DNA from: Actinomycetota bacterium
Lineage (GTDB): Bacteria > Actinomycetota > Acidimicrobiia > Acidimicrobiales > MedAcidi-G1
Direction: 5' to 3'
DNA: 49,940 bases
Assembly (NCBI GenBank): GCA_014381745.1
Contig: JACNLA010000024.1
Coordinates: forward strand, 39,971 to 89,910
The translations under genes were made by a program, and so were the position numbers. The number at the start of each line of letters is the position of its first letter. The first letter of the stretch is position 1. Below are positions 1 to 7,994 of the stretch, one piece after another. The notes under the pieces were generated by a model, which was given only the letters and a program-made list of their open reading frames with translations, did not search any database and was not told the DNA's origin.

Positions 1-162
1 GGCCTTCTCTACACGGCCGGCGGAATCGTGTTCGCCATCCGACGCCCCGACCCGTGGCCCGAGACGTTCGGCTTCCACGAGGTCTTCCACGTGCTGACGG
101 TCGCCGCAGCGGCACTCCACTACGTAGCCTTCGCCTTCGTGGTGCTACCTAAGGCAGGCTGA
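1..162 (+). CDS. Hemolysin III / PAQR family membrane protein, C-terminal fragment
   Basis: The frame is open from the window edge and ends in TGA at 160-162, giving the last 53 residues of a protein. The fragment reads [18 protein letters not shown] and then [19 protein letters not shown], the signature of the last two membrane helices of the hemolysin III / adiponectin-receptor family; the HEVFH and ALHY histidines are the conserved zinc ligands of that superfamily. Members are seven-helix inner-membrane proteins of uncertain function in bacteria (possibly lipid hydrolases). The 5' part lies outside the window. The gene converges on the FMN-binding protein gene, with a hairpin between them. 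Confidence 0.88.
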   Translation, partial: GLLYTAGGIVFAIRRPDPWPETFGFHEVFHVLTVAAAALHYVAFAFVVLPKAG

Positions 163-189
163 CCCGTCTAGACCCGGCCGCTCAGGTGA

Positions 190-207
190 CTAGCCATACC
201 TGGCTAG
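190..207. terminator. Hairpin between convergent genes
   Basis: CTAGCCA (190-196) and TGGCTAG (201-207) form a perfect 7-bp stem with a TACC loop. An outer inverted repeat, CCGTCTAG (164-171) with CTAGACGG (204-211), offers an alternative longer pairing. It lies between two convergent stop codons and covers the stop of the minus-strand gene. There is no U-run, so intrinsic termination is plausible but unproven. Confidence 0.4.
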
Positions 208-869
208 ACGGCGCCACGGCTCCACGTCGCAACCTGATCGGGTACATCCCTCGGAGACATGAGCGAATCAGGCTCCGGCGATCCGGCCTCCACTCCGAGG
301 GGCAGCACACCAGCCCAGACATCGGCATCCATGTCCTCGGCGTCGTCGACCGGCGGCCCCGTACGCACCTTCATCGAGCATTCCTCGAGCGACAGCGAGA
401 GAACCGTGGTGCCACGGACCTCTTTGTCGGTGTGTGGACGCAGCACGGCCATACGGCCCGGAACGACATGGTCGGTGAGTCGATCGAGTGCCGCCACCTT
501 CTCGTCCCAGTCGGTGACCTCGGTTGCGGTTCCAAACACCACCACAGAGCGGTAGTTCATCGAGTGGTGGAAGGCCGAGCGTGCCAGGACCAGACCATCC
601 AGCAGGGTCACGGTGACACACACCTCGACCCCGGACTTTGCGGTTCTCAACAGCCGGCTGGCCGGGGATCCATGCAGCAACAGACGATCTCCCATGCGTG
701 CGTAGAGCATCGGTATCACGACCGGATGGGCCTCCCCACCATCACCGGCCACCAGGCCGACGTGGGCGATAAGGCCCTCGTCCAGGACGGCTTCGATTGC
801 CTCCCGGTCGGTTACGCCGCGTTCGGGAACCCGGCCGATCTGTGTCCTACCGCCGGTTGAATCACTCAT
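204..869 (-). CDS. Pyridoxamine 5'-phosphate oxidase-related FMN-binding protein
   Basis: A 221-residue cytoplasmic protein of the split-barrel flavin-binding fold (PNPOx-like_2 / NimA-like group). The pattern seen is a start helix, then HPVVIPMLYARMGDRLLLHG (residues about 48-67), GVEVCVTVTLLDGLVLARSA and a central MNYRSVVVFGTATEV segment, where this group binds FMN. Members reduce nitro compounds or bind flavin/F420-type cofactors; the substrate cannot be told from sequence. The start is the ATG at 869, preceded at ideal distance by AGAGGAGG. It lies 28 nt downstream of the NYN gene on the same strand. Confidence 0.85.
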   Translation of the reverse strand: MSDSTGGRTQIGRVPERGVTDREAIEAVLDEGLIAHVGLVAGDGGEAHPVVIPMLYARMGDRLLLHGSPASRLLRTAKSGVEVCVTVTLLDGLVLARSAFHHSMNYRSVVVFGTATEVTDWDEKVAALDRLTDHVVPGRMAVLRPHTDKEVRGTTVLSLSLEECSMKVRTGPPVDDAEDMDADVWAGVLPLGVEAGSPEPDSLMSPRDVPDQVATWSRGAV

Positions 870-897
870 CGGAACCTCCTCTGGAATCCGCTCCCCG

Positions 898-1935
898 CTA
901 CTTGGATGACGAGAGAACGTAGTCGCCCCGCTTGTCGTCCCATGCCATCACCACCAGATCCCTTGCAGCCGCAGCCCTGCAGAACTGCAGGAACCCGCTG
1001 TACCCGAGGGCCCGTTCGCTGAAGCCCTCATCTCGACGGCGCAGTTCCGTCTTGAGACCCGACATGGCAACACCTTTCTTCCGGCCACCGCCCGCATCGG
1101 CAACTGTCGCCGCCAACAGGTCGAATGCCGCCTGAGCGGGCCCGTCACCCGTGACCAGGTCGACCTCGGGGTCACGCTTGGCTCCCACCAGATCCACGAC
1201 ACGGCGGTCGGCCAGGTGGCGCAACAACTCGGTGAACCCGCGGAACCCGTGGTCCGATTCGGTGAACGTGGGATCGATACGCAGGATTGCCCGCTTCAGG
1301 GTCGAGGCACGGACATCCTCGTGTGATCCCTGCATTCCAGCCAGCGTGGAGATCACCAGCTCGTCAAGGCTCGGATTCTCAGCTTGCGAGGTGTCCTCGG
1401 CCGACGTTTCGGCCTTTGAGCCACCCCGCCGGCTCGCTTCACGGCTGGCCTCGACGCCCTCGAGGCGGTCGTAGAACAAGAACTCGTCGCAGGCGGGCGG
1501 GAGCAGGTTCGAGGTGGAATCGCGCACACCGATGCCGATCACCCGGCGATCCAACTCGCGAAGCTTCTGTACGAGCGGCGTGAAGTCGCTATCGCCGGTA
1601 CACAGCACGAAGGTGGTCACGTAGTCGCGCTCAAAGGCCAACTCAAGGGCGTCGACGACCATCTTGATGTCAGCGGCGTTCTTGCGGGAAGCCCCCATTC
1701 GCTGCGGAATCTCCACCAACTCCACCTGGTGGCGGGTGAGGTCGCGGCGATCCTCATCAAAGCCGGACCAGTCGGCGTAGGCCCGCCGGTAGACGACGCG
1801 CCCCCTCTCGGCCATGGCACGGGCTATCGGGGCGAAGTCAAATCGCTTCAGGCCGAGGCTCTCGCGGGCCCCAATTGCCAGGTTCTCGTAGTCGAGAAAC
1901 AGGCCCATCCGTTCCTCGTTTGCGTCGGTTCTCAT
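898..1935 (-). CDS. NYN-domain RNase-like protein with C-terminal OST-HTH/LOTUS domains
   Basis: A 345-residue protein. Residues about 10-155 are a NYN (PIN-like, LabA/DUF88) domain: GLFLDYENLAIGA gives the first catalytic aspartate (D14), KNAADIKMVVDALELA the middle acidic pair, and LCTGDSDFTPLVQKLRE the last acidic cluster. A low-complexity linker (about 160-190) leads to two helix-turn-helix repeats of the OST-HTH/LOTUS type (about 190-265 and 270-345). These domains are known to bind RNA, so a metal-dependent RNA-processing or decay role is likely; the substrate is unknown. The start is the ATG at 1935; an in-frame ATG at 1908 directly before GLFLDYEN is an alternative, and neither has a strong Shine-Dalgarno. 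Confidence 0.88.
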   Translation of the reverse strand: MRTDANEERMGLFLDYENLAIGARESLGLKRFDFAPIARAMAERGRVVYRRAYADWSGFDEDRRDLTRHQVELVEIPQRMGASRKNAADIKMVVDALELAFERDYVTTFVLCTGDSDFTPLVQKLRELDRRVIGIGVRDSTSNLLPPACDEFLFYDRLEGVEASREASRRGGSKAETSAEDTSQAENPSLDELVISTLAGMQGSHEDVRASTLKRAILRIDPTFTESDHGFRGFTELLRHLADRRVVDLVGAKRDPEVDLVTGDGPAQAAFDLLAATVADAGGGRKKGVAMSGLKTELRRRDEGFSERALGYSGFLQFCRAAAARDLVVMAWDDKRGDYVLSSSK

Positions 1936-2001
1936 GGAAACAGTGTGCCCGCAAGCACAGCAGAACCGCGGAAAACCGCAACCCGAGCAGGAAAGGTTGG
2001 C

Positions 2002-3159
2002 TCAGAGGCAGGACCTGAGCGCCTCGATCAGGCTGTTGGCACGCGGGTCTCCAGCGATGCCCCCACCCATCTGGTTCATTACGTAGGCAAAGCCAACCCC
2101 GCTGTCGAGGTCTCCGAAGGCGATCGAGCCACCCGCACCGGGGTGCCCGTAGGACTCACCGGTCAGCATCGGGTTCACCTCAAGGTCCAGCATGAACCCC
2201 AGGCCCCACGCGCACTCGGCCACAAGGGTCAGGTCGGGCCCCCGCGATCGTTCGGAACGAACATGACGAACCGTGTCATCGCCGATTAGGCGGACGCCGT
2301 CGACCTCGCCGACCGTCGCAGCGTAGATCCGTGCCAACGCACGGGCTTCGCTGATCCCGTTGGCTGCCGGCATCTCCGTTGCATGGATCTCCCTGCTGTT
2401 GAAGGGGTTCTCAGGGGCACCAAACGGAATCGCCCCATCCATCGTGAGCGCCCGGAAACCCATGGAACCTGGACCCATCACGGCCATCATCAACTCCAGT
2501 TCCTCCTGGGTGGCCGGTGGAGGCGAGTTCAGGAGCGTCGCCACACGACCCTCCTCGGACTCAGGCAGCCCAATGTATGACTCGGCACCCAGCGGTCCTG
2601 CAACCTCCTCAGCCAGGAAGGCGCCCAGAGTCCGACCGTCGATACGGCGGACGATCTCGCCCACGATCCACCCGTAGGTGATGGCGTGGTAACCGTTGGC
2701 GGTTCCCGGACCCCACAGCGGTTCCTGAGCCTCAAGGGCCGCAAGAACCGGCTCCACGGCACAGATCTCATCGAGGGTGAGCGGTGTGTCGACCGCCGAA
2801 AGGCCGGACTGGTGGCTCATGCACTGGGCGACCGTGACCGCCTCCTTGCCTCCTCCGGCGAACTCGGGCCAGTACCGGGAGACGGGCGCTTCATAATCGA
2901 GCAGGCCGCGCTCGTAGAGAATGGCGGCGCAGATGGCAGCAATCCCCTTCGTCGTGGAGAAGTGCAGTTGCAGCGTGTCGCTCTTCCATGGGCGCCCCGA
3001 TTCAGCATCGGCGACACCGCCCCAGATGTCGACCACCGGCACTCCATCCACGTAGATGCAACAGGCCGCCCCCACCTCACCGGCCTCATCGAAGTTGCGC
3101 CCAAAGGCCTCGGCAACCGCCCCGAAGCCGGCAGCCGTGGTTCCCTGCACCTCTGTCAT
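2002..3159 (-). CDS. Serine hydrolase, beta-lactamase (class C / EstB esterase) family
   Basis: A 385-residue protein of the beta-lactamase fold (PF00144). The catalytic SxxK is STTK at residues 68-71, and the second catalytic tyrosine is Y157 in NGYHAITYG, where esterases of this family have YxA/YHA rather than the YxN of true beta-lactamases. The C-terminal GHPGAGGSIAFGD stretch corresponds to the KTG-region equivalent (HxG). No signal peptide is visible, so it is probably a cytoplasmic esterase or amidase rather than a resistance enzyme. The start ATG at 3159 has GGGAGG just upstream. It is transcribed divergently from threonine aldolase. Confidence 0.88.
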   Translation of the reverse strand: MTEVQGTTAAGFGAVAEAFGRNFDEAGEVGAACCIYVDGVPVVDIWGGVADAESGRPWKSDTLQLHFSTTKGIAAICAAILYERGLLDYEAPVSRYWPEFAGGGKEAVTVAQCMSHQSGLSAVDTPLTLDEICAVEPVLAALEAQEPLWGPGTANGYHAITYGWIVGEIVRRIDGRTLGAFLAEEVAGPLGAESYIGLPESEEGRVATLLNSPPPATQEELELMMAVMGPGSMGFRALTMDGAIPFGAPENPFNSREIHATEMPAANGISEARALARIYAATVGEVDGVRLIGDDTVRHVRSERSRGPDLTLVAECAWGLGFMLDLEVNPMLTGESYGHPGAGGSIAFGDLDSGVGFAYVMNQMGGGIAGDPRANSLIEALRSCL

Positions 3160-3266
3160 CGTGCCTCCCTATGGCAGCAGCGCCGAGGCGCTGTCCTGAG
3201 AAGGCGAACCTAGCCAACGGGCCGTCGCCGCACCAAGATCTGGTGGCCCAAGCCCGTACCTGACAT

Positions 3267-3298
3267 CACCCTGCCGGTACCCTTCCCTGATCAGGGTG
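3267..3298. promoter_or_regulatory. Palindromic element in the divergent region before threonine aldolase
   Basis: The 182-nt space between the hydrolase and threonine aldolase holds a perfect 12-bp palindrome CCCTGATCAGGG (3285-3296). Its right arm can alternatively pair with CACCCTG at 3267-3273 (CAGGGTG at 3292-3298). This could be an operator or a leader hairpin about 45 nt upstream of the ATG at 3342. No recognised riboswitch or transcription-factor consensus was matched. Confidence 0.3.
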
Positions 3299-3341
3299 CA
3301 GCCGCCGGCGCCACCGACCTGAGCAAAGGGACTGTTTAACG

Positions 3342-4370
3342 ATGACCAGTGAAGGGCAGTCAAGGGCTGACTTCCGCAGCGACACCGTCACAAGGGCAAC
3401 CCCCGGAATGCGGCAGGCAATTGCTGATGCACCGGTCGGCGACGACGTCTACGGCGAAGACCCGACCGTAAACGCCCTGCAGGACCGTATAGCCGAGTTG
3501 ACGGGCAAGGAGTCCGCCCTCTTCTTTCCCGCCGCAACTCAAAGCAACCTCGCTGCGGTTCTCAGCCACTGCCAGCGGGGCGACGAGTACATCATCGGCC
3601 GCAATTACCACATCCTCATCAACGAGGTATCAGGTACAGCCGCCCTTGGGGGTGCGGCTCCCTGGCCGATCGAGGTCGATGAGAACGGCTCTTTCACCCC
3701 CGAGGCGGTTCGAGCAGCCGTCAAGGAGCCCGATCAGCACCACCCTGTCACCCGTCTTCTGTGCCTTGAAAACACCGTGAACGGATCCGCCCAGTCGGTG
3801 AACCTCATCAACGACCTTGCCGATACCGCCCGGGACTGTGGCCTCGCGGTCCACCTTGACGGAGCCCGTCTGTTCAACGCGGCGGTAGCTCTCGAGGTTC
3901 CGGTGGCAGACGTCCTGGCCAAGGTCGACACGGCCTCGATCTGTCTCTCAAAGGGACTCGGCGCACCCATGGGGGCGATGCTGGTCGGCGACAGCGCTTC
4001 GATTACACGTTCCTTCCGGCTCCGCAAGATGCTGGGAGGCGGCATGCGCCAGATCGGACACATGGCTGCAGCTGGCATGTACGCCCTCGACAACAACGTG
4101 GACCGACTCGTCGAGGACCACCAGAACGCCGCCCTCATCGCCGACGGGTTCCGCCAGGTCGAGGACCTGGGGGTAAGGCAGGCAACCAACATGGTCTGGC
4201 TCACACCTCCCGCGGAGCACCACGACGGCCTCACAGCCCACCTGGCTGCCGACGGCCTTCTGGTGTGCCCATGGAAGCCGACGATGCGTATCGTCACCCA
4301 CCTCGACGTCGGAACCGAGCAGGCCCAGATGCTCGTCGACTCGGTCCAGAACTTCTTCAATCAGGTCTGA
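3342..4370 (+). CDS. ltaE: Low-specificity L-threonine aldolase
   Basis: A 342-residue PLP enzyme of fold type I that cleaves L-threonine or L-allo-threonine to glycine and acetaldehyde in the cytoplasm. It starts with the family hallmark DFRSDTVTRATPGMRQA and has DDVYGEDPTVN, the cofactor-binding HLDGARLFNA (D173) and the Schiff-base lysine K204 in ICLSKGLGAPMG. Length is typical. It leads a plus-strand run: the SDR gene follows 14 nt downstream and an FAD oxidoreductase after that, suggesting a unit for amino-acid or amine breakdown. A palindrome lies upstream. Confidence 0.93.
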   Translation: MTSEGQSRADFRSDTVTRATPGMRQAIADAPVGDDVYGEDPTVNALQDRIAELTGKESALFFPAATQSNLAAVLSHCQRGDEYIIGRNYHILINEVSGTAALGGAAPWPIEVDENGSFTPEAVRAAVKEPDQHHPVTRLLCLENTVNGSAQSVNLINDLADTARDCGLAVHLDGARLFNAAVALEVPVADVLAKVDTASICLSKGLGAPMGAMLVGDSASITRSFRLRKMLGGGMRQIGHMAAAGMYALDNNVDRLVEDHQNAALIADGFRQVEDLGVRQATNMVWLTPPAEHHDGLTAHLAADGLLVCPWKPTMRIVTHLDVGTEQAQMLVDSVQNFFNQV

Positions 4371-4384
4371 CAGAAAGGCACCCC

Positions 4385-5191
4385 ATGGGCAGCGCACACG
4401 CAGGACAGGTGGTTGTGGTCACCGGAGCCGGCCGGGGAATCGGTCGGGCCATTGCCGTGAGGTTCGCTGGAGCGGGCGCCCACATCGTCGTAAACGACAT
4501 CGACGCCGACGTGGTCGCCGAGGTGGTCGCCCACATCACCACCACCGGCGGCACCGCCACCGGGGCCGTCGCTGACGTTTCAGACAGCGCCCAGGTGGCC
4601 TCCATCTTCGACACTGCTGTCGGCACCTACGGAACGGTCGACGTGCTGGTCAACAACGCCGGCATCGTGAGCCCGATGCTCCACTTCTTCGAGGCAGACG
4701 AGGAGTGGTGGAGGCGCATCATCGACGTGAACCTGACCGGGCACTTCCTCTGCTCACACCGTGCGGCCCGCATCATGGCGGACAAGGGCGCCGGGGTGAT
4801 CATCAACATGTCTTCCGGCGGCGCCACCCGTGCCCACAGGGCGTTCAGCGCCTACGACGCCTCCAAGGGCGGGATCGAGGCCCTGACGCGTGCGATGGCA
4901 CTGGACCTGGGTCCCTACGGAATCCGGGTATTCGCCCTCGTTCCCGGAGCAATCGACACGGTCGGCATGACGGCCGAGGAAACGGCGCTCCGAGGCGAGA
5001 ACATCCCCCTGGGCCGGCCCGGACTCCCCGACGACATGGCCGGCCCTGCACTGTTCCTGGCCTCCGACGATGCCCGCTACATGACCGGAGACGTGCTCAA
5101 GGTCGACGGGGGCATGCTCGCCCAGCAGCGCTCCGCCACCGTGGACATCATGCCACCGAGGGACTTTCCCGACCTGGCCGATCTGGACTGA
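4385..5191 (+). CDS. SDR-family NAD(P)-dependent oxidoreductase
   Basis: A 268-residue classical short-chain dehydrogenase. The nucleotide-binding TGAGRGIG is at residues 13-20, NNAG at 90-93, the catalytic serine at 143-144 and YDASK at 157-161 (Y157, K161). The acidic D38/D40 after the second strand (VVNDID) suggests a preference for NAD over NADP. The frame is open further upstream, but the ATG at 4385 directly before the Rossmann strand, with AGAAAGG a few bases upstream, is clearly the start; the earlier ATG lies inside ltaE. The substrate cannot be assigned. It sits between ltaE and an FAD oxidoreductase. Confidence 0.9.
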   Translation: MGSAHAGQVVVVTGAGRGIGRAIAVRFAGAGAHIVVNDIDADVVAEVVAHITTTGGTATGAVADVSDSAQVASIFDTAVGTYGTVDVLVNNAGIVSPMLHFFEADEEWWRRIIDVNLTGHFLCSHRAARIMADKGAGVIINMSSGGATRAHRAFSAYDASKGGIEALTRAMALDLGPYGIRVFALVPGAIDTVGMTAEETALRGENIPLGRPGLPDDMAGPALFLASDDARYMTGDVLKVDGGMLAQQRSATVDIMPPRDFPDLADLD

Positions 5192-5231
5192 CGCCTGCGC
5201 ACGAGCAGGCTCAGGTAGGCCCAGGACAGTG

Positions 5232-6416
5232 ATGCCAGCAAACCACTACGACACCGTCATCGTCGGTGGTGCCGTAGTTGGTAGCGCCGTCGCCTACTTC
5301 CTCGCGGAGAACCTCGACTACACCGGCACGATCCTCGTGGTTGAGCCGGATCCGACCTACGCACTTTCCTCAACAACCCTGTCGTGTGCGAGCATCCGGC
5401 ACCAGTTCTCGAACCCGGTGAACGTGGAGTTGTCCCTGTTCGGCACCGAGTTCCTCGCTGACTTCCACAACCGGGTAGAGGTCGGAGGCGACTCACCAGA
5501 CCTCTGCTACAGGGACACCGGCTACCTGTTCCTGGCAACCGATTCAGGTTGGGCGACGCTTGAAGCCAACAACAGGACCCAGACGGCCTGTGGCGCTGAC
5601 ATCACCCTGATGGACAGAGCGCAACTCGGCCGCCGGTTCCCCTACCTGGCCGTCAACGACCTCGCCGGCGGGAGCATCGGTGTCACCGGAGAGGGCACCT
5701 TCGACGCCTTTGCCCTCATGTGGGGGCTCCGGCAGCGCTCCCGTCACAACGGAGTCGATTACACGACCGACAGGGTCGTGGGCCTTCAGGTAGCTGAAAC
5801 CCGCGTCGAATCTGTCCAGTTGGAGAGCGGACGAGCCGTCAACTGCAACAACCTGGTGAACGCCGCCGGACCACGCTGCGCCCATGTCGCTGCGATGGCC
5901 GGTGTCGACCTACCGGTTGAGGCCCGCAAGCGCTCCGTGTTCGTGTTCGACGTCGCCGAGCCGGCTGAGCGTGACCTGCCGATGATCGTGGACCCGTCAG
6001 GGATCTACTTGAGATCCGAGCCGCCCTACTTCCTCGCCGGTGCCCCACCCGTCGACGATGTGAGCGTCGACCCAGACGACCTGACGGTCGTACACGACGA
6101 GTTTGACAACCTCATCTGGCCCGTACTCGCCCAGCGGATTCCCAGCTTCGACCGCCTCAAGGTCACGCACTCCTGGGCCGGCCACTACGCCTACAACACG
6201 CTTGACCAGAACGCAATCGTCGGCCCTGCCCACCCGACGGAGAACCTGATCCTTGCCAACGGCTTCAGCGGCCACGGACTCCAACAGGCACCGGGCGTGG
6301 GAAGAGCGGTAGCCGAACTCATCACCTACGGCGAGTACACGAGCATTGACCTCAGCCAACTTGGCTTCGGCCGCATAGTCGCCGGCGAGCCGTTCCCGGA
6401 ATCAGCAATTATCTGA
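5232..6416 (+). CDS. FAD-dependent amine/amino-acid oxidoreductase (DAO family)
   Basis: A 394-residue flavoprotein of the D-amino-acid oxidase / sarcosine oxidase / dimethylglycine dehydrogenase family (PF01266). The N-terminal ADP-binding segment is DTVIVGGAVVGSAVAYFL, followed after the first beta-alpha unit by an acidic residue in VVEPDPTYALSSTT. The C-terminal LILANGFSGHGLQQAPGVGR is the second FAD-contacting motif typical of glycine/sarcosine-type oxidases. Oxidative removal of an N-substituted glycine or imino acid is likely; the substrate is not resolved. A GTG at 5229 directly precedes the chosen ATG and is equally possible. It converges on livF with 28 nt between the stops. Confidence 0.88.
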   Translation: MPANHYDTVIVGGAVVGSAVAYFLAENLDYTGTILVVEPDPTYALSSTTLSCASIRHQFSNPVNVELSLFGTEFLADFHNRVEVGGDSPDLCYRDTGYLFLATDSGWATLEANNRTQTACGADITLMDRAQLGRRFPYLAVNDLAGGSIGVTGEGTFDAFALMWGLRQRSRHNGVDYTTDRVVGLQVAETRVESVQLESGRAVNCNNLVNAAGPRCAHVAAMAGVDLPVEARKRSVFVFDVAEPAERDLPMIVDPSGIYLRSEPPYFLAGAPPVDDVSVDPDDLTVVHDEFDNLIWPVLAQRIPSFDRLKVTHSWAGHYAYNTLDQNAIVGPAHPTENLILANGFSGHGLQQAPGVGRAVAELITYGEYTSIDLSQLGFGRIVAGEPFPESAII

Positions 6417-6444
6417 GCCACGACCACCCGGAGCGACCCGCTAC

Positions 6445-7209
6445 TCAGGCCTCGCCTAGGTAGGCAGCCCTCATCTCAGGGTTGGCCAGCAGAGACTCGG
6501 CCGTGTCGTCGAGGACGACCATGCCGGTCTGAAGAACCCATCCACGATCAGCGATCGAGAGGGCCATGTTGGCGTTCTGTTCAACCATGAACACCGCCAT
6601 TCCCTCTTCGTTGATCTGCTGGATCAGGTCGAAGTTCTGTTGCACCAAAGCCGGGGCAAGACCCATCGAGGGCTCATCCATCAACAGGACGGTCGGCTGG
6701 GACATGAGAGCCCGCCCGATTGCCACCATCTGCTGCTCACCTCCTGAGAGGGTTCCGGCCTTCTGGGAGAGGCGCTCCTCAACCCGCGGGAACAGTTCGA
6801 ATACGTACTGCAGGTCGGCCTCGATGCCATCCTTGTCGCTCCGAAGGTAGGCACCCAGAATCAGGTTCTCCTTCACCGTCAGCCTCTTGAACAGACGACG
6901 GTTCTCGGGAACCATCGTGACCCCGTTCTCCACCCTGTAGCTAATCGGCTTGTCGTTGACCACCTCGCCCTTGAGTACAACCTCGCCCGAGGTGGGGGCA
7001 ACCATTCCCAGGAGAGTCTTCAGTGTCGTGGTCTTGCCGCTTGCGTTGCCACCAAGCAGACAGACCAACTCACCCGGATAGATGGCCAGGTTCACGTCCT
7101 TGAGGATGTGGACGGCGCCGTAGTGCGTGTTCACCTCGCGGAACTCAAGCAGCGCCACACGTTCCTCAGACGAGGTCCGATCCACCGTCTGTTCCCCGTC
7201 TCCGCTCAT
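6445..7209 (-). CDS. livF: Branched-chain amino acid-type ABC transporter ATPase LivF
   Basis: A 254-residue cytoplasmic ATPase subunit of a HAAT-family importer. Walker A is GGNASGKT (53-60; Gly-Asn replaces the common Pro-Asn), the signature is LSGGEQQMVAIGRALM and Walker B is VLLMDEPSMGL, followed by the switch histidine position, here occupied in FMVEQNAN by Gln, as is usual for LivF. The start is the ATG at 7209, whose ATGA overlaps the livG stop; the longer upstream reading frame is inside livG and is not used. Last gene of the livHMGF unit. Confidence 0.93.
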   Translation of the reverse strand: MSGDGEQTVDRTSSEERVALLEFREVNTHYGAVHILKDVNLAIYPGELVCLLGGNASGKTTTLKTLLGMVAPTSGEVVLKGEVVNDKPISYRVENGVTMVPENRRLFKRLTVKENLILGAYLRSDKDGIEADLQYVFELFPRVEERLSQKAGTLSGGEQQMVAIGRALMSQPTVLLMDEPSMGLAPALVQQNFDLIQQINEEGMAVFMVEQNANMALSIADRGWVLQTGMVVLDDTAESLLANPEMRAAYLGEA

Positions 7210-7994
7210 CCCTGACCCTCCGCCGGCCGGCCCAGATATGCCTCGATCACATCGGGGTTGGTTGAAACCTCGTCGTAGGAACCCTGGGCGATTGGCACCC
7301 CGTGGTCCAGCACGACAACCCGGTCCGACACATCCCTCACGACACGCATGTCGTGCTCGATCATCACGATCGTGAAGCCCCACTCAGAGCGGAGCCTGCC
7401 GATGAGAGCAGTCAACTCGGCTGTCTCCATCGGGTTCATTCCAGCTACCGGCTCATCGAGCAGCATCAGGCGGGGCTGGGTGGCCATCGCCCGGGCTATC
7501 TCCAGGCGCCGCCTGTTGGCATACGACAACACGAAGGCCGGTTGGTCGTAGCGGTATCCAACCAGTCGGGAACCAAAGAAGGCCAGCACCTCCTTGGCCC
7601 TCTCCTCGATCTCCTTCTCCTCTTTCTTGAACGCCGACGTCTGGAGAAGGGCTCCGAGGATCAACTGCGATGTCCTGCAGTGCTGGGCGACCATGATGTT
7701 TTCGAGCACGGTCATGTTCGGAAAGAGGCGCACGTTCTGGAACGTGCGAGCAATTCCAAGACCGGTTACCTGGTGGGGGTCAAGACCGAGAATCGACTCG
7801 TCCTCGAAGATGATGTCGCCCTCGGTCGGGTCTACAAGCCCCGTAATGGCATTGAAAAAGGTGGTCTTGCCGGCACCGTTGGGACCGATGACGCTGACGA
7901 TCTCCCCTTCATCGACATGGAAGTTGAGGCCCGACAGGGCATCTAGGCCGCCAAAGGTGATCTTCAGGTCCCGGATCTCCATGAGATGGCTCAT
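7206..7994 (-). CDS. livG: Branched-chain amino acid-type ABC transporter ATPase LivG
   Basis: A 262-residue ATPase. It shows Walker A GPNGAGKT (37-44), a LivG-type signature LSYANRRRLEIARAMAT in place of LSGGQ, Walker B LMLLDEPVAGMNPMET and the switch histidine in VMIEHDMRVV. The GMNPxE motif is a LivG hallmark. It pairs with LivF under the LivH/LivM membrane channel to import amino acids or related amides. It overlaps livM and livF by 4 nt (ATGA) on each side, implying translational coupling. Confidence 0.94.
   Translation of the reverse strand: MSHLMEIRDLKITFGGLDALSGLNFHVDEGEIVSVIGPNGAGKTTFFNAITGLVDPTEGDIIFEDESILGLDPHQVTGLGIARTFQNVRLFPNMTVLENIMVAQHCRTSQLILGALLQTSAFKKEEKEIEERAKEVLAFFGSRLVGYRYDQPAFVLSYANRRRLEIARAMATQPRLMLLDEPVAGMNPMETAELTALIGRLRSEWGFTIVMIEHDMRVVRDVSDRVVVLDHGVPIAQGSYDEVSTNPDVIEAYLGRPAEGQG

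Noticed and set aside
2002-3159. Beta-lactamase antibiotic resistance gene
   Set aside because: The second motif is Y-H-A as in EstB-type esterases, and no signal peptide is visible.
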